64,000 nt of DNA from an uncultured Lachnospiraceae bacterium (GCA_937920345.1 CALGVA010000017.1:101922-165921); one strand, 5' to 3'. Shown: positions 43,320-52,879, counted from the first letter of the stretch. A program made the numbers and translations. Notes: a model not told the origin generated them from the sequence alone.

Positions 43320-45232
43320 TAATTCTCTTCCTCCGCTTCAATAATAATGCACGGATAACCATTAGTTTTTATACCGTACTTCTCCTTTAGCTCCTTATTA
43401 AGTTTTACTCTGCGTAATCCATAAGAATCTAAGATTTCCTGAATTGACTTCTTCCATTGAATACCAATAGTGCCATTGAGATTAACATCCCTCTCAAATA
43501 TGTAACCCTGATCTTTGATTGTCTCTAATACAACCAACGCAATCTCACCAGTAAGATAATCTGATTTTGCAGATGTGCCTTGTCTGTTTTCAAATTTAAA
43601 CTGCGGATAGACTTTATCAGCCAAATCTACCCCAAATGTCCGTAAGATATATTCCCTACTCAATCCTTTTAATGTCATATTATTATCTAAAAGAGTAGCT
43701 GCTATCTTCTCACTATCTTCTAATGTTGTAAAACCATATTCTTCTATCTGATAAAAATTAACAATCTTTTTAAATCCATATTTAGCACTGATTTGTTTTG
43801 CCTTTTTCAGTTCATCTTCTGGAATACAGTTCAACTCCACCTTATTCAACATATTTAACAGCGCAAATAAAGTGATTGACTGTGACATTTTGGGCTTGCT
43901 GTTTCTCTCACACACTTTCATAAGACTTGTCAAACTCGCAAAGAAAAGAGGTTTACCGTCTAATTGCAAACCATCACTGATATATTTAGTCATGTGCATA
44001 AGAATTTTCTGAATATCTGCTTTTCTTGTGCGGATCAATTTATTTATTTGTGGGAATGTTTCTTTGAATTCTTCACTATCCAGATATAAGGCAGAATCAA
44101 TCATTAATTGTCTTTGTTGCTCTACCCATTCAGAAGGTTTATAGTCAATCCCATATACCCTTTTGATAAAATTGATTGCTTCACTTCTTTTACAATGTGC
44201 TAATTGTTCTGTAATGGAAATAATCGTTCTTGCCTGATTACATCCAAAACATTTATATATTTGAGTACCATCATCAGTAATATAGATATGTGCCGATGGT
44301 TTATTATCTTCATGTGTTGGCAATATACAGCAGAATGTTCCAGATGGAACACCTAAATACTCTTGTAAATCTATAGAATTGATATAATTGTACATCTCGG
44401 CTTCTGATTGAAACTGATATACTCCATTTTCGCATCTATCGCTTTTCTCTGCTTCTGGGGATTGAGTGGGAACTAATAAAGAATATCTTCTTCTATCAGT
44501 TCCTATTAAATCCCTCTTTATCCCCAAACGCTCTTGTAATAGAGAAATATTCAATGTACTAATCGCATCTGTATTATCTTCATAGACAATGATATTCTTA
44601 CTTTTTCTACCTTTATTTTTAATATCGGCAGCAGTGCCATCCTTTTTCTTCTTTGATTTTGGTTTTGCATTGGAAATATACTGTTCAAAATCATCATTCC
44701 AGTATTTTTCTATAATGGATTCAGCATTTATCCTTGTATCATAATCAGGATATAACACCGTATACCCTTTACCGCCGAAAAATAGTCTGTCACGGTTAAA
44801 ACATACCTCATCAATACCGCCGATAACTCCCATAAGTGTAGCCTGTAACTTATCCCTGATATTTCCGTCTGTAATTACAGCATCATTACAGAAGATCATG
44901 CGGAATTTATGATGTTCCTCTTTGTGGCTGAATGTCGTATACATGAAACATGGTGTAATTCCAAGAGAAATAACCTTATTATAGGCTTCTTCTATCCTAA
45001 TGCCATCGTCAAAATCTAATCCAAATAATTGTTGCTCTATCCAGTTTTCAGCTTTATTTCCTCCTGCTAATACTCCTGGCTTGAATGATGCTCCATGGAC
45101 TAAAGCATCTGCCAAATTTTCAATCGTGATATTTACTTGTGTCAAACTTTTCTGTACCCATCCACACTGTTTACCTTGCGGCTTATCTTTGAATCTGTGG
45201 TTAAAGTACATACATTTTATGTCATTACCCAT
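43295..45232 (-). CDS. Primase-polymerase with CHC2-type zinc finger
   Basis: 645 residues. The N-terminal ~200 residues have archaeo-eukaryotic primase features: GLDFDDG (catalytic acidic pair), HHKFRMIF (His) and DRLFFGGKG. A CHC2-like zinc finger follows at about 300-345 (TFCCILPTHEDNKPS, then YKCFGCNQA). The C-terminal half is helical with a possible winged helix (IGIQWKKSIQEILDSYGLRR). It should lay down primers at the phage fork. A small AP2/HNH-like gene overlaps its 3' end. Confidence 0.75.
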   Translation of the reverse strand: MGNDIKCMYFNHRFKDKPQGKQCGWVQKSLTQVNITIENLADALVHGASFKPGVLAGGNKAENWIEQQLFGLDFDDGIRIEEAYNKVISLGITPCFMYTTFSHKEEHHKFRMIFCNDAVITDGNIRDKLQATLMGVIGGIDEVCFNRDRLFFGGKGYTVLYPDYDTRINAESIIEKYWNDDFEQYISNAKPKSKKKKDGTAADIKNKGRKSKNIIVYEDNTDAISTLNISLLQERLGIKRDLIGTDRRRYSLLVPTQSPEAEKSDRCENGVYQFQSEAEMYNYINSIDLQEYLGVPSGTFCCILPTHEDNKPSAHIYITDDGTQIYKCFGCNQARTIISITEQLAHCKRSEAINFIKRVYGIDYKPSEWVEQQRQLMIDSALYLDSEEFKETFPQINKLIRTRKADIQKILMHMTKYISDGLQLDGKPLFFASLTSLMKVCERNSKPKMSQSITLFALLNMLNKVELNCIPEDELKKAKQISAKYGFKKIVNFYQIEEYGFTTLEDSEKIAATLLDNNMTLKGLSREYILRTFGVDLADKVYPQFKFENRQGTSAKSDYLTGEIALVVLETIKDQGYIFERDVNLNGTIGIQWKKSIQEILDSYGLRRVKLNKELKEKYGIKTNGYPCIIIEAEEENYCQKQKMD

Positions 45233-45350
45233 TGAACCTCCTAAATTACCAGAAATTCAAGAAATATTTGAAGCATCACAAAACTTTTGTGTGCCTAACT
45301 TGATTAGTAAAATTTCAGAAATGTTAAGTTTTTGATTTTTTGCATCACAA

Positions 45351-45379
45351 AAAGGACTGAACATTTCATTCAGCCCTTT
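45351..45379 (-). terminator. Terminator between the primase and the Cys-rich gene
   Basis: AAAGGACTGAA and TTCAGCCCTTT with a 7-nt loop; on the minus strand the stem is followed by TTTTTG. It lies upstream of the primase and ends transcripts coming from the right edge. Confidence 0.7.
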
Positions 45380-45552
45380 ATATCAATGGGTCTTAAAACT
45401 TTTAAGTTCCCTGTTGATTTATTTTTCTTTATTCAGTTTTTATCATCATATATTGGAATTATTGTGTAGATACACACAATCGACATAGTTAATAGTAGAA
45501 TTTCTTGAATTTTGGTATTTTCAAAAATATTTTGATTGCCCTATAATGGGAA

Positions 45553-45720
45553 TTATTTATCTCTCAGCGGACACCACTTAGGGCTTGTTTTGGGTGGATG
45601 ATCCACACCCAAATTCCCCATATCGTTAATCCTGTCTTCATGATCACAATAATAATTCTTATATGTAATATCATACATTTTCACAAATTGACATTCGGCG
45701 CAATGCGGCACTCTATTCAT
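45553..45720 (-). CDS. Small cysteine-rich protein
   Basis: 55 residues. Pattern CAECQFVKMYD, NYYCDHEDRI, SPKWCPLRDK gives a C-x2-C...C-x-H...C zinc site. Short proteins with the same WCPLR ending are frequent in Clostridial phages. A weak ribosome site (GGATGATA) precedes the ATG. Confidence 0.6.
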   Translation of the reverse strand: MNRVPHCAECQFVKMYDITYKNYYCDHEDRINDMGNLGVDHPPKTSPKWCPLRDK

Positions 45721-45741
45721 CTATGTATCATCCTCTCTTTC

Positions 45742-46179
45742 TTATACTCTTACCGAAAATCCTTTACTTTTCAGATAATCAACCGCCAGTTTCAAAAGTT
45801 CCCCATTATTTAAAGTTTCATCCATAGTATCATCCCATACATGAGGTTTGTGATTAACAGATAATCCTCCGTGTGTACCTGTATTTGCGAAAGTTGCCAC
45901 TTCAAAACCAGTTGCATCTACATAGTTATTCATGCTCTCATAGTCAATGTACACACTTGCTCTTATGCCGCCTCTGTATGGCTCTGCATCAACTTTTACT
46001 GCTGATCGCAAGAAATCTTCTGTCCTTCTGTAATATTCCGGCTTCCATCCCTGATAATAGTCCAATATAAAATAATTCAATGTTTCATATACATTATCTG
46101 CTAATTTATTTACCATATTTAACATTGTAGGCTGTAATGCCTTTGCTAAATCATCCATATTACTTATGTGTTTTGCCAT
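45742..46179 (-). CDS. Hypothetical protein, HK97-gp10-like in shape
   Basis: 145 residues from ATG 46179 (GGAAAGAAA upstream). Helical start (MLNMVNKLADNVYETLNYFI) with WKPEYYRRTEDFLRSAVKV, then strands around GIRASVYIDYESM, then GLSVNHKPHVWDD. This resembles head-tail connector or minor-tail proteins that end in a C-terminal domain. The call is tentative because it sits away from the tail genes. Confidence 0.4.
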   Translation of the reverse strand: MAKHISNMDDLAKALQPTMLNMVNKLADNVYETLNYFILDYYQGWKPEYYRRTEDFLRSAVKVDAEPYRGGIRASVYIDYESMNNYVDATGFEVATFANTGTHGGLSVNHKPHVWDDTMDETLNNGELLKLAVDYLKSKGFSVRV

Positions 46180-46396
46180 TTTTTCTTTCCTTTCCATATG
46201 CTTCAATTACAAATAGAATTGCTGCATTATACCTTTTTCTATTTGTTTTAAAACTTTTAAAGTATACTCGATAACCTTCTTCAACATATTCATCATTCAA
46301 ATTTTTCTTATGAAGAAAATATATTGTACCATCTAAATCATCTTGGATATATCCATATCCTTTATCTCTGTAATATTTTGTTACTACTCCATACAT
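46160..46396 (-). CDS. Cold-shock-like OB-fold protein
   Basis: 78 residues. MYGVVTKYYRDKGYGYIQDD and TIYFLHKKNL give the RNP-type motifs of a divergent cold-shock domain, with a basic tail. This is the second such protein of the element. It overlaps the start of the next gene. Confidence 0.65.
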   Translation of the reverse strand: MYGVVTKYYRDKGYGYIQDDLDGTIYFLHKKNLNDEYVEEGYRVYFKSFKTNRKRYNAAILFVIEAYGKERKNGKTHK

Positions 46397-46406
46397 TTAC
46401 AATATT

Positions 46407-46859
46407 TTAATCCCTCTCTTTCACACAATCAATTTCTGCATCTTCTGGTATATATCCGCTTTTCTTTAGAATATTCATCTGCTGTCTGCTGAATGGTAAT
46501 TTGTCCAATCCATAGATACCATTTTCAATATTTCTAAGCAGATTCCTGTTCATAGTCTCACTTAAAAGATTGTTCCGGGTTATCTTTAGTTTGGTAAATG
46601 GTGGATTACCACCGTCTTTATTACACATAGGAAGATTGAAGTTTCCTTCATGGACTTTTACTTCTGGTATGATCGAACCGACCTTTGATATTTCTATCCT
46701 CTCTCCTTCGGCTAATGCTTTTCGGCATTCATCCATATACATAAGCAGAATATTTGTAATCAACTGCTTTGTAATTACTTTCTTGTCATAAACATTATCT
46801 TCCCTGTTGTATATGCGTTTTGCCATCTTATAAGCTGACAATGCTTTTACTCTTGCCAT
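46407..46859 (-). CDS. HU/IHF-like DNA-binding protein
   Basis: 150 residues. The core at about 20-110 (VITKQLITNILLMYMDECRK, EGERIEISKVGSIIPEVKVH) has the HU pattern of two helices then a beta arm, with NPPFTKLKITRN in the arm region. The first gene at the element edge. HU-like proteins bend DNA and help integration, excision or phage nucleoid formation. Confidence 0.65.
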   Translation of the reverse strand: MARVKALSAYKMAKRIYNREDNVYDKKVITKQLITNILLMYMDECRKALAEGERIEISKVGSIIPEVKVHEGNFNLPMCNKDGGNPPFTKLKITRNNLLSETMNRNLLRNIENGIYGLDKLPFSRQQMNILKKSGYIPEDAEIDCVKERD

Positions 46860-46983
46860 TTATTTTGATTCTCCTTTCTGTCATTTCGCCAATGAAATGT
46901 GCTTTTCAATTAGTGATAAATTTGAACATAAAAATAGACACACATACTTTTTATCAGCATATGTGCCTATGCAAATACTCAAA

Positions 46984-48816
46984 TTATTCAATCACTCCGA
47001 AATGTCTTAGTGCATCTTCAACCGCTTGCCGTTTATCTGGTGTGATTTTTTCTTTCCGATAATTTGTCTTTTCTTCCTTTACATTATAATCTCCGACTTC
47101 AAGACCAAATGAACGCTTGACATCTGCTATTGTCGTACTTTTTACCACAAGATCATATTTTTCTTTTACATAGTCTGTTATCATCTTATATGTGGCTTTT
47201 CCTGGCTTCTGGTTAGGTACAATCGTTTCATAATCCATTGTAACCTCGATATAAGATGTAGGTTTTTTATGGGTTAATAAGACGCACGTCTCCACATTCG
47301 CCGTCCACGGAAACTGATCCACCGCCACGGCACGTTTCACCTCATAGCCTCTTGCCAGAAACACCTCCAGATCCCTTGCCAGGCTCGTAGGCTTACAGGA
47401 AATATACAGAATATGCTCTACGCCATACCGGATGATTTTATCGAGCGCCTTGGGATGAATGCCGTCCCGGGGCGGATCAAGTATGATGATATCCGGCTTC
47501 TCCTCTATTCCATCGAGCACTTTCAACACATCCCCGGCAATAAATTCGCAGTTATGTAAACCATTCAATTCCGCATTTTTCCGCGCAGCCTCTACAGCCT
47601 CCTCCACGATCTCCACACCGATCACTTTCTTTGCCACCGGCGCCATCAACTGTGCGATCGTTCCGGTGCCGCTGTAGAGATCATAGACGATCTTCTCCCC
47701 GACTGCTTCACCGCAGCCGTCATCCGTCTGCGCAGACTGATTCTCTTCCGCCCCGCTGATATGCCCGGCTATATATTCTCTCGCCGTCTCGTACAACACC
47801 GCAGCGCCGCGGCTGTTGGTCTGAAAGAATGAGAAAAGTGATATCTTGAACCTCAGTCCCAGCAGTTCCTCATAGAAATAATCCTGCCCGTAGAGAACCC
47901 TCGTCTCATCGCTTCGTACCACATCTGCCACTGCATCATTTCTGACATGCAGGATACCGACGATTTTTCCGTCAAGGGCCAGCTGCAGAAGCGCCTGCTT
48001 GAATCCGTCCAGAATCTCCTGTTCGACCAGATCTTCTTGTCTGCTCATTCCCGCCTGTACGCTCTGCGCTGCCCGCCCGGCTGCCGGCTCTGTCACCTGA
48101 TCCGTCATAGTTTCCTGCTCTGTCTCCGCCTGTGCAGTCATCTGTGTCGTCGTCACAAGCGCTGCCAGGATTTCGCCCGTTCCCGCCGCCTTACGCACGA
48201 GCAGATGACGCAGATAACCGGTATGACGCAGTCTGTGATAGAAGCGAATGTCCATCCCTTTTTCCTGCAAAGAAGCAAAATAGTCCCTGACACATCTTAA
48301 GATACTGCGGTAGTCCTCATCTACGATCTGGCAGTCCGTCACAGACACGATATCATAGAAACTGCCCCGTTTGTGCATACCAAGCGCAAGCGGTCCGTCC
48401 TTTATCTCGTCTCCGAAGGAAAACTCCATCTTATTGCGGTAGCCGAAGCAGACGGGACTCGCCTTGATCCCTTCAAACTCCCATGCATCCTGTCTGTCTA
48501 AGACACCATCGAGCAGTCTTTTCACCTGTGTTTCCTTTATTTTCAGCTGCTCCTCATAGGGCAGCGAGAGATACGTGCAGCCGCCGCAGATCCCGAAATG
48601 CGGACACGGACTGCCGCATTCCAGAGATGACGGCGCAAGCACATCAAGCAGCCTGCCCTCCGCCTTACCCTTGCGGACCTTATTGACGGCACACTGCACT
48701 TTCTGCCCCGGCAGTGCGTTCTTGACAACACATGTTCCCTCTTCACTTTCCACGATCCCTTTATTCGGGAAGTCCACCCGCTGCACGATTCCCTCAATTA
48801 CCTGTCCTTTCTTCAT
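46984..48816 (-). CDS. rumA: 23S rRNA (uracil-5-)-methyltransferase, host body with element-derived 3' end
   Basis: 610 residues. TRAM domain at about 1-58, iron-sulfur cysteines C67, C71, C77 and C80, a low-complexity insertion near 215-260 (TEQETMTDQVTEPAAGRAA), an SAM site VYDLYSGTGTIAQL, then ILDPPRDG and the catalytic YISCKP. It methylates uridine in 23S rRNA. After VETCVLLTHKKPTSYI the last ~95 residues form a small domain (ATYKMITDYVKEKYDLVV, ALRHFGVI) with AT-rich codons, while the body is GC-rich. The frame is intact, so the protein is likely functional. Confidence 0.9.
   Translation of the reverse strand: MKKGQVIEGIVQRVDFPNKGIVESEEGTCVVKNALPGQKVQCAVNKVRKGKAEGRLLDVLAPSSLECGSPCPHFGICGGCTYLSLPYEEQLKIKETQVKRLLDGVLDRQDAWEFEGIKASPVCFGYRNKMEFSFGDEIKDGPLALGMHKRGSFYDIVSVTDCQIVDEDYRSILRCVRDYFASLQEKGMDIRFYHRLRHTGYLRHLLVRKAAGTGEILAALVTTTQMTAQAETEQETMTDQVTEPAAGRAAQSVQAGMSRQEDLVEQEILDGFKQALLQLALDGKIVGILHVRNDAVADVVRSDETRVLYGQDYFYEELLGLRFKISLFSFFQTNSRGAAVLYETAREYIAGHISGAEENQSAQTDDGCGEAVGEKIVYDLYSGTGTIAQLMAPVAKKVIGVEIVEEAVEAARKNAELNGLHNCEFIAGDVLKVLDGIEEKPDIIILDPPRDGIHPKALDKIIRYGVEHILYISCKPTSLARDLEVFLARGYEVKRAVAVDQFPWTANVETCVLLTHKKPTSYIEVTMDYETIVPNQKPGKATYKMITDYVKEKYDLVVKSTTIADVKRSFGLEVGDYNVKEEKTNYRKEKITPDKRQAVEDALRHFGVIE
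47240..47300. other. Right attachment junction of the large element
   Basis: Base composition changes here from AT-rich element codons to GC-rich host codons inside rumA, near the codons for VETCVLLTHK. A crossover in this block that keeps the frame would explain the hybrid gene. The matching left junction is outside the window, so the core cannot be defined. Confidence 0.55.
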
Positions 48817-48870
48817 ATTTTCCTCATTTCCTGTATAAGTTTAAGCCTCTCGCAATTATAAAATTTTCTT

Positions 48871-49070
48871 CGCATACTCGACTATAACAATAGAAGCTGC
48901 TGCATACTCGAATATGTCAATGGAAGCTGCCGCATACTCGAACATGTCAATAGAAGCTGCCGCATACTCGAATATGTCAATAGAAACTGCCGCATACTCG
49001 AATATGTCAATAGAAGCTGCCGCATACTCGAATATGTCAATGGAAGCTGTCGCATACTCGAACATAACAA
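48871..49070. repeat. Seven-copy 30-bp tandem repeat
   Basis: Unit CGCATACTCGAATATGTCAA plus TAGAAGCTGC, with the first and last copies diverged. The core CATACTCGAATATG is nearly palindromic. A lone relative (AAACTCGAATATGCAA) is near 49640. Both strands stay open because 30 is a multiple of three, but the minus frame begins in a terminator and neither has a ribosome site, so it is taken as non-coding. Confidence 0.75.
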
Positions 49071-49072
49071 AG

Positions 49073-49097
49073 ACGGGATGCATGACACACATCCCGC
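49073..49097 (-). terminator. Terminator after the small membrane protein
   Basis: CGGGATG and CATCCCG arms with a 9-nt loop and a short T-rich tail (TCTTTGTT) on the minus strand, between the acidic membrane protein and the tandem repeats. Confidence 0.55.
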
Positions 49098-49164
49098 TTT
49101 AAGTTTACATAATATCAAATTTTTAGACAGACTACCTGATGGCACCCGCGAAGCCAGCCTCTGC

Positions 49165-49455
49165 TTATTTGGTTACGCCCGCTGCCTCCACCTCATCGTC
49201 CTCATCTTCGAAGAAATCATCATCAAAATCGTCATCGAAGTCATCCTCAAAATCCTCGAGGTAATCCGGTGTCAGATACCGGTATACTGCATACGCGATC
49301 GCTGCAACTGCCGCCACTGCGCCGATAATTGCCAGCACCCACAGCAGTGTGTTGCACTTCTTCTCCTCTTCCTTCTTCCTGCCGAGTATCTCGTTCACAC
49401 CGGCATTCTCCAGTATATCATCCAATTTATTTCTAATCTCTCTCTTGCTCATCAT
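49165..49455 (-). CDS. Small membrane protein with very acidic tail
   Basis: 96 residues from ATG 49455 (AGAGAGGG upstream). A cytoplasmic helical part (SKREIRNKLDDILENAGVNE) is followed by one membrane span (LLWVLAIIGAVAAVAAIAYA) and a tail made mostly of D, E and F (EDFEDDFDDDFDDDFFEDED). Such tails can bind cations or basic proteins. Role unknown. Confidence 0.7.
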   Translation of the reverse strand: MMSKREIRNKLDDILENAGVNEILGRKKEEEKKCNTLLWVLAIIGAVAAVAAIAYAVYRYLTPDYLEDFEDDFDDDFDDDFFEDEDDEVEAAGVTK

Positions 49456-49663
49456 GTAGCCCTCTCTTTCTTTCATTAATCGGAAATTTCGCGATTTCCT
49501 TATGGGATATCAGTCGAATCGGCTTTTATCCCGATAGCTGAACCATTATTATTAATAATATACCACTTCCCGCGGTTTTTTACTATAATATTTTTATAAA
49601 AAATCGATCTGCTCTCGATTGCGACATTCGCCTGCGGCAAACTCGAATATGCAAAGGATTTTC

Positions 49664-50185
49664 CTATACCATAGCCAGTCCTGTGCCGGATTCTATTCCG
49701 TCAGGGTAGATTAACACCAGTTTATGTTTGAGGAAAGGGTTCATGGCCGCACATACCCGTTCCGGCTGCGCGATCCGAAAGATCCGCTCCCGGTCAGGCG
49801 TCAGCAGCAGGATCAGTTTACTTCTGGCATGGAATTTCCTGAGATATTCTATGACCGCTTCTGTCTGCATACCGTCAGCTTCCTGCTCGCTGCTATAATC
49901 TGCAAAGTAAGTCCCCATCTGCACATGTGCACAGGCCACTGCCTCGGACCGGATCTCTCCTGCACCCCACAGCACCATATTTAACCGTACATTGCGGAAA
50001 ATTTCGCTCTGTTTTTTGCAGGAAGAGATGATATCCGCACACAATTCCTGCACCGCCGCTTTCTCATATGTACGGTCAATTACCATCGCCATCTCCAATA
50101 TACCGCCCCGATAATTCCCCGGCGCGTGGAGCACCCGTTCGATCTGGTTATGCAGCTGCAGCTTCTGTACTGTCGTAAGCGGCAT
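49664..50185 (-). CDS. Conserved hypothetical protein downstream of pcrA
   Basis: 173 residues, alpha-beta mixed, with strands ILEMAMVIDRTYEKAAVQEL and RLNMVLWGAGEIRSE spaced like a von Willebrand A type fold, though without an obvious DxSxS site. It starts 13 nt after the pcrA stop with an AGGAGGGA site, so it is in the same operon. Confidence 0.6.
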   Translation of the reverse strand: MPLTTVQKLQLHNQIERVLHAPGNYRGGILEMAMVIDRTYEKAAVQELCADIISSCKKQSEIFRNVRLNMVLWGAGEIRSEAVACAHVQMGTYFADYSSEQEADGMQTEAVIEYLRKFHARSKLILLLTPDRERIFRIAQPERVCAAMNPFLKHKLVLIYPDGIESGTGLAMV

Positions 50186-50198
50186 AATTTCCCTCCTG

Positions 50199-52709
50199 TT
50201 ACAGCTTCTTCAACTTCGCAAATCCGGCGTACATGATCTTCTGTCCCGCCTCGTCGAACACCACTGTCACCTGCGAATCCCGAGGACCCGCCTCGATCTT
50301 TAACACGGTTCCTTCCCCGTAGCGCATATGCCGCACCCGGTCGCCCACGCCGTACTCCAGGTTCCGGCTGCCTGCCGCCTCTATTGTCACCGCACCCACG
50401 CCTTGCGTAGCTCTGGAAATATAAGGCTGATTTTCTATAGCGGTTCGTTTCGGCCGGACAATCGCCTTCGGCTTCCCGGGCGCGGCCGCCTGTGCGTCAA
50501 ATGTTTTGCCGAATGCCGCACCGGATGACTGTCCGGCTGTCATTCCCGCACCGTTTCGGGAGGCCGGCTTATCAAATACATCATCTGCGATCCGTCTATA
50601 CGGCGTATCTTTGACATAGCTTCCTGCCGATGATGCTTCCGCCCTGAAATACGGTCCTGTCTTCGTACTGCTTTCGCCCTGTCCGGCTGTATGCATGCCG
50701 CCAAAAGGCTTCGCCTTGAAGAAGCTTCGTTCTCTGGAATCCTCATCATATTCCTGATAATCCCGCCGCTTCTGCGTCTGAGGCTTATCATCCATCAGTT
50801 CCGCGGGAATCTCCCGGATAAAGCGGCTCACAGGATTATACTGGGTCTCTCCGCGGATCATACGCTGTTTGGCATAAGTGATTGTCAGATCCTCTTTCGC
50901 CCGCGTGATCCCTACATAGGCAAGCCGTCTCTCCTCCTCGACCTCCATCGGATCGTCCGACATGATCGTCATATAGCTGGGAAAGATGCCGTCCTCTAAA
51001 CCCGCCAGATAGACATGGGGAAATTCCAGCCCCTTTGCGGAATGGAGCGTCATAAGCAGCACTCTGTTATCGTCTCCGTCCACCCGGTCAATATCCGCGA
51101 CAAGCGCCACCTCCTCCAGAAATTCACTTAAGGCCGGCTCGTCATGCGTCTCCTCGTAAGCCGCCACCTTACTGATCAACTCATCAATATTTTCGATGCG
51201 GTCCGCCGCATCCTCCTCATCGGACTCCTCCAGTTCCTTCACATATCCGGTCGTCTCCAATATATCTTTTACCAGTTCTGACAGACTGTAAAACTCCTGC
51301 TTGCTGCGGAATGCCTGTATCATATTTACGAAGGGCTGCAGTTTTGAGGCGCTTCTGCCGATCGTCATGATCTGATCCGCCTCACGCAGCGCATCGTAGA
51401 AACTGATTTGTCTGGCGTCTGCATACTCCTGCACACGCACAATCGTTGTCATGCCGATGCCCCGCCTTGGCACGTTGATGATACGCTTCACCGCCACGTC
51501 ATCCCGTCCGTTGTCAATCGTCTTAAGATATGCCAGAATATCCTTAATCTCCCTTCTGGCATAGAAATTCGTACCGCCGATGACGTCGTACGGCACGCCC
51601 TCCATAATAAAACGCTCTTCTAACAGACGCGCCTGTGCATTGGTGCGGTACAGCACGGCACAATCTCCGTAATCCGCCGTCTCCTCACGCTTCTTCTTCG
51701 CCACATCGCCTGCGATATACTCCGCCTCCTCGTAAGCGGTATCGAACTGTCTGAAGTGAATGCGGTTTCCCTCCGTCTTCTCCGTCCAGAGAGCCTTCTC
51801 CTTACGTCCCGTATTATTCCTGATCACGGCGTTCGCGGCGTCCAGGACGATCTGCGTGGAACGGTAATTCTGCTCCAGCTTGATCACGCACGCCTCCGGA
51901 TACACTTTTTCAAAATCAAGTATATTGCGGATATTGGCACCGCGGAACTTATAGATCGACTGATCGTCATCGCCCACCACGCACAGATTGCGGTACTTAT
52001 CCGCCAGCAGTCTGATCAGTTCAAACTGCGCCGTGTTGGTATCCTGATACTCGTCTACCATAATATAGCGGAACCGGTCCTGATAGCTCTGAAGCACCTG
52101 TGCATCCGCTTTAAAAAGCTCTACCGTCTTCATGATCAGATCGTCGAAATCCAGCGCGTTATTTTTGTGTAGAACCGCCTGATACTCCTTGTATGCCCTG
52201 GCGATCCTGCCGCCGTTATAGTCATACCCGTTCTGTAACTCATACTGTACCGGATCGATCAGTTCATCCTTCGCAGAAGAAATCGCGCTCATGATCGTCC
52301 GCTCCTTCAGCATCTTCGTATCGATCTGCAGTTTCTTGCAGATTTCCTTCATAACGCCCTTCTGATCGTCCGTATCATAGATCGTAAAATTATTATCATA
52401 CCCGATCCTGTCTATGTATCTGCGCAGAATCCTCACGCAGGTCGAATGAAACGTGGAAACCCAGATCTGCTCGGACCCGAAGCCTACAATCTGATCCACA
52501 CGCTCCCGCATCTCCCCCGCCGCTTTATTGGTAAAGGTAATCGCCATGATCTGATAAGGGTTCACGCCTTCCTGATCAATCAGGTATGCCACTCTGTGGG
52601 TAAGCACCCGGGTCTTACCCGATCCTGCGCCCGCCAGAATGAGCACCGGTCCTTCTGTCTGCATGACCGCCTGCTTCTGCCTGTCATTTAACGTATCGTA
52701 TATACTCAT
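50199..52709 (-). CDS. pcrA: ATP-dependent DNA helicase PcrA/UvrD
   Basis: 836 residues, SF1A helicase. Motif Ia/Walker A GAGSGKTRVL near 26-35, DEYQDTN (motif II), GDDDQSIYKFRGA (III), QNYRS (IV), then VLLMTLHSAKGLEFPHVYLA and EEERRLAYVGITRA (V and VI). It unwinds DNA 3' to 5' in repair and rolling-circle replication. The C-terminal Tudor-like end (GDRVRHMRYGEGTVLKIEAG) follows a variable linker at about 650-780. A core host gene. Confidence 0.95.
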   Translation of the reverse strand: MSIYDTLNDRQKQAVMQTEGPVLILAGAGSGKTRVLTHRVAYLIDQEGVNPYQIMAITFTNKAAGEMRERVDQIVGFGSEQIWVSTFHSTCVRILRRYIDRIGYDNNFTIYDTDDQKGVMKEICKKLQIDTKMLKERTIMSAISSAKDELIDPVQYELQNGYDYNGGRIARAYKEYQAVLHKNNALDFDDLIMKTVELFKADAQVLQSYQDRFRYIMVDEYQDTNTAQFELIRLLADKYRNLCVVGDDDQSIYKFRGANIRNILDFEKVYPEACVIKLEQNYRSTQIVLDAANAVIRNNTGRKEKALWTEKTEGNRIHFRQFDTAYEEAEYIAGDVAKKKREETADYGDCAVLYRTNAQARLLEERFIMEGVPYDVIGGTNFYARREIKDILAYLKTIDNGRDDVAVKRIINVPRRGIGMTTIVRVQEYADARQISFYDALREADQIMTIGRSASKLQPFVNMIQAFRSKQEFYSLSELVKDILETTGYVKELEESDEEDAADRIENIDELISKVAAYEETHDEPALSEFLEEVALVADIDRVDGDDNRVLLMTLHSAKGLEFPHVYLAGLEDGIFPSYMTIMSDDPMEVEEERRLAYVGITRAKEDLTITYAKQRMIRGETQYNPVSRFIREIPAELMDDKPQTQKRRDYQEYDEDSRERSFFKAKPFGGMHTAGQGESSTKTGPYFRAEASSAGSYVKDTPYRRIADDVFDKPASRNGAGMTAGQSSGAAFGKTFDAQAAAPGKPKAIVRPKRTAIENQPYISRATQGVGAVTIEAAGSRNLEYGVGDRVRHMRYGEGTVLKIEAGPRDSQVTVVFDEAGQKIMYAGFAKLKKL

Positions 52710-52781
52710 ATTTCTTTCTATTCCTCATTTCTACGCGCGTCAGCCGCATATCCGCCTCTGTCTGTCATGCTTCCTGTCAAG

Positions 52782-52824
52782 AAAAAAGCCAATCACGAAT
52801 CTTCCTCGTGGTATTGGCTTTTTT
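52782..52824. terminator. Bidirectional terminator between the SPFH and pcrA genes
   Basis: AAAAAAGCCAAT and ATTGGCTTTTTT with ACGA/TCGT inside. It ends transcripts from the SPFH gene on the minus strand. Confidence 0.85.
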
Positions 52825-52879
52825 CGCTAAGCACATGTCATGCGCTCTTCCTCTCATCCGGTTCCGTCAAACCGTATAC

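Noticed and set aside
48871..49070. CRISPR array
   Set aside because: Units are contiguous with no unique spacers and there are no cas genes in the window.
48856..49145. Repeat proteins encoded by the 30-bp tandem repeats on either strand
   Set aside because: Open only because the repeat length is a multiple of three; the minus frame begins within a terminator and no ribosome site is present.
49664..50185. von Willebrand A domain
   Set aside because: Strand pattern is suggestive but no metal-site DxSxS motif is present, so it stays hypothetical.
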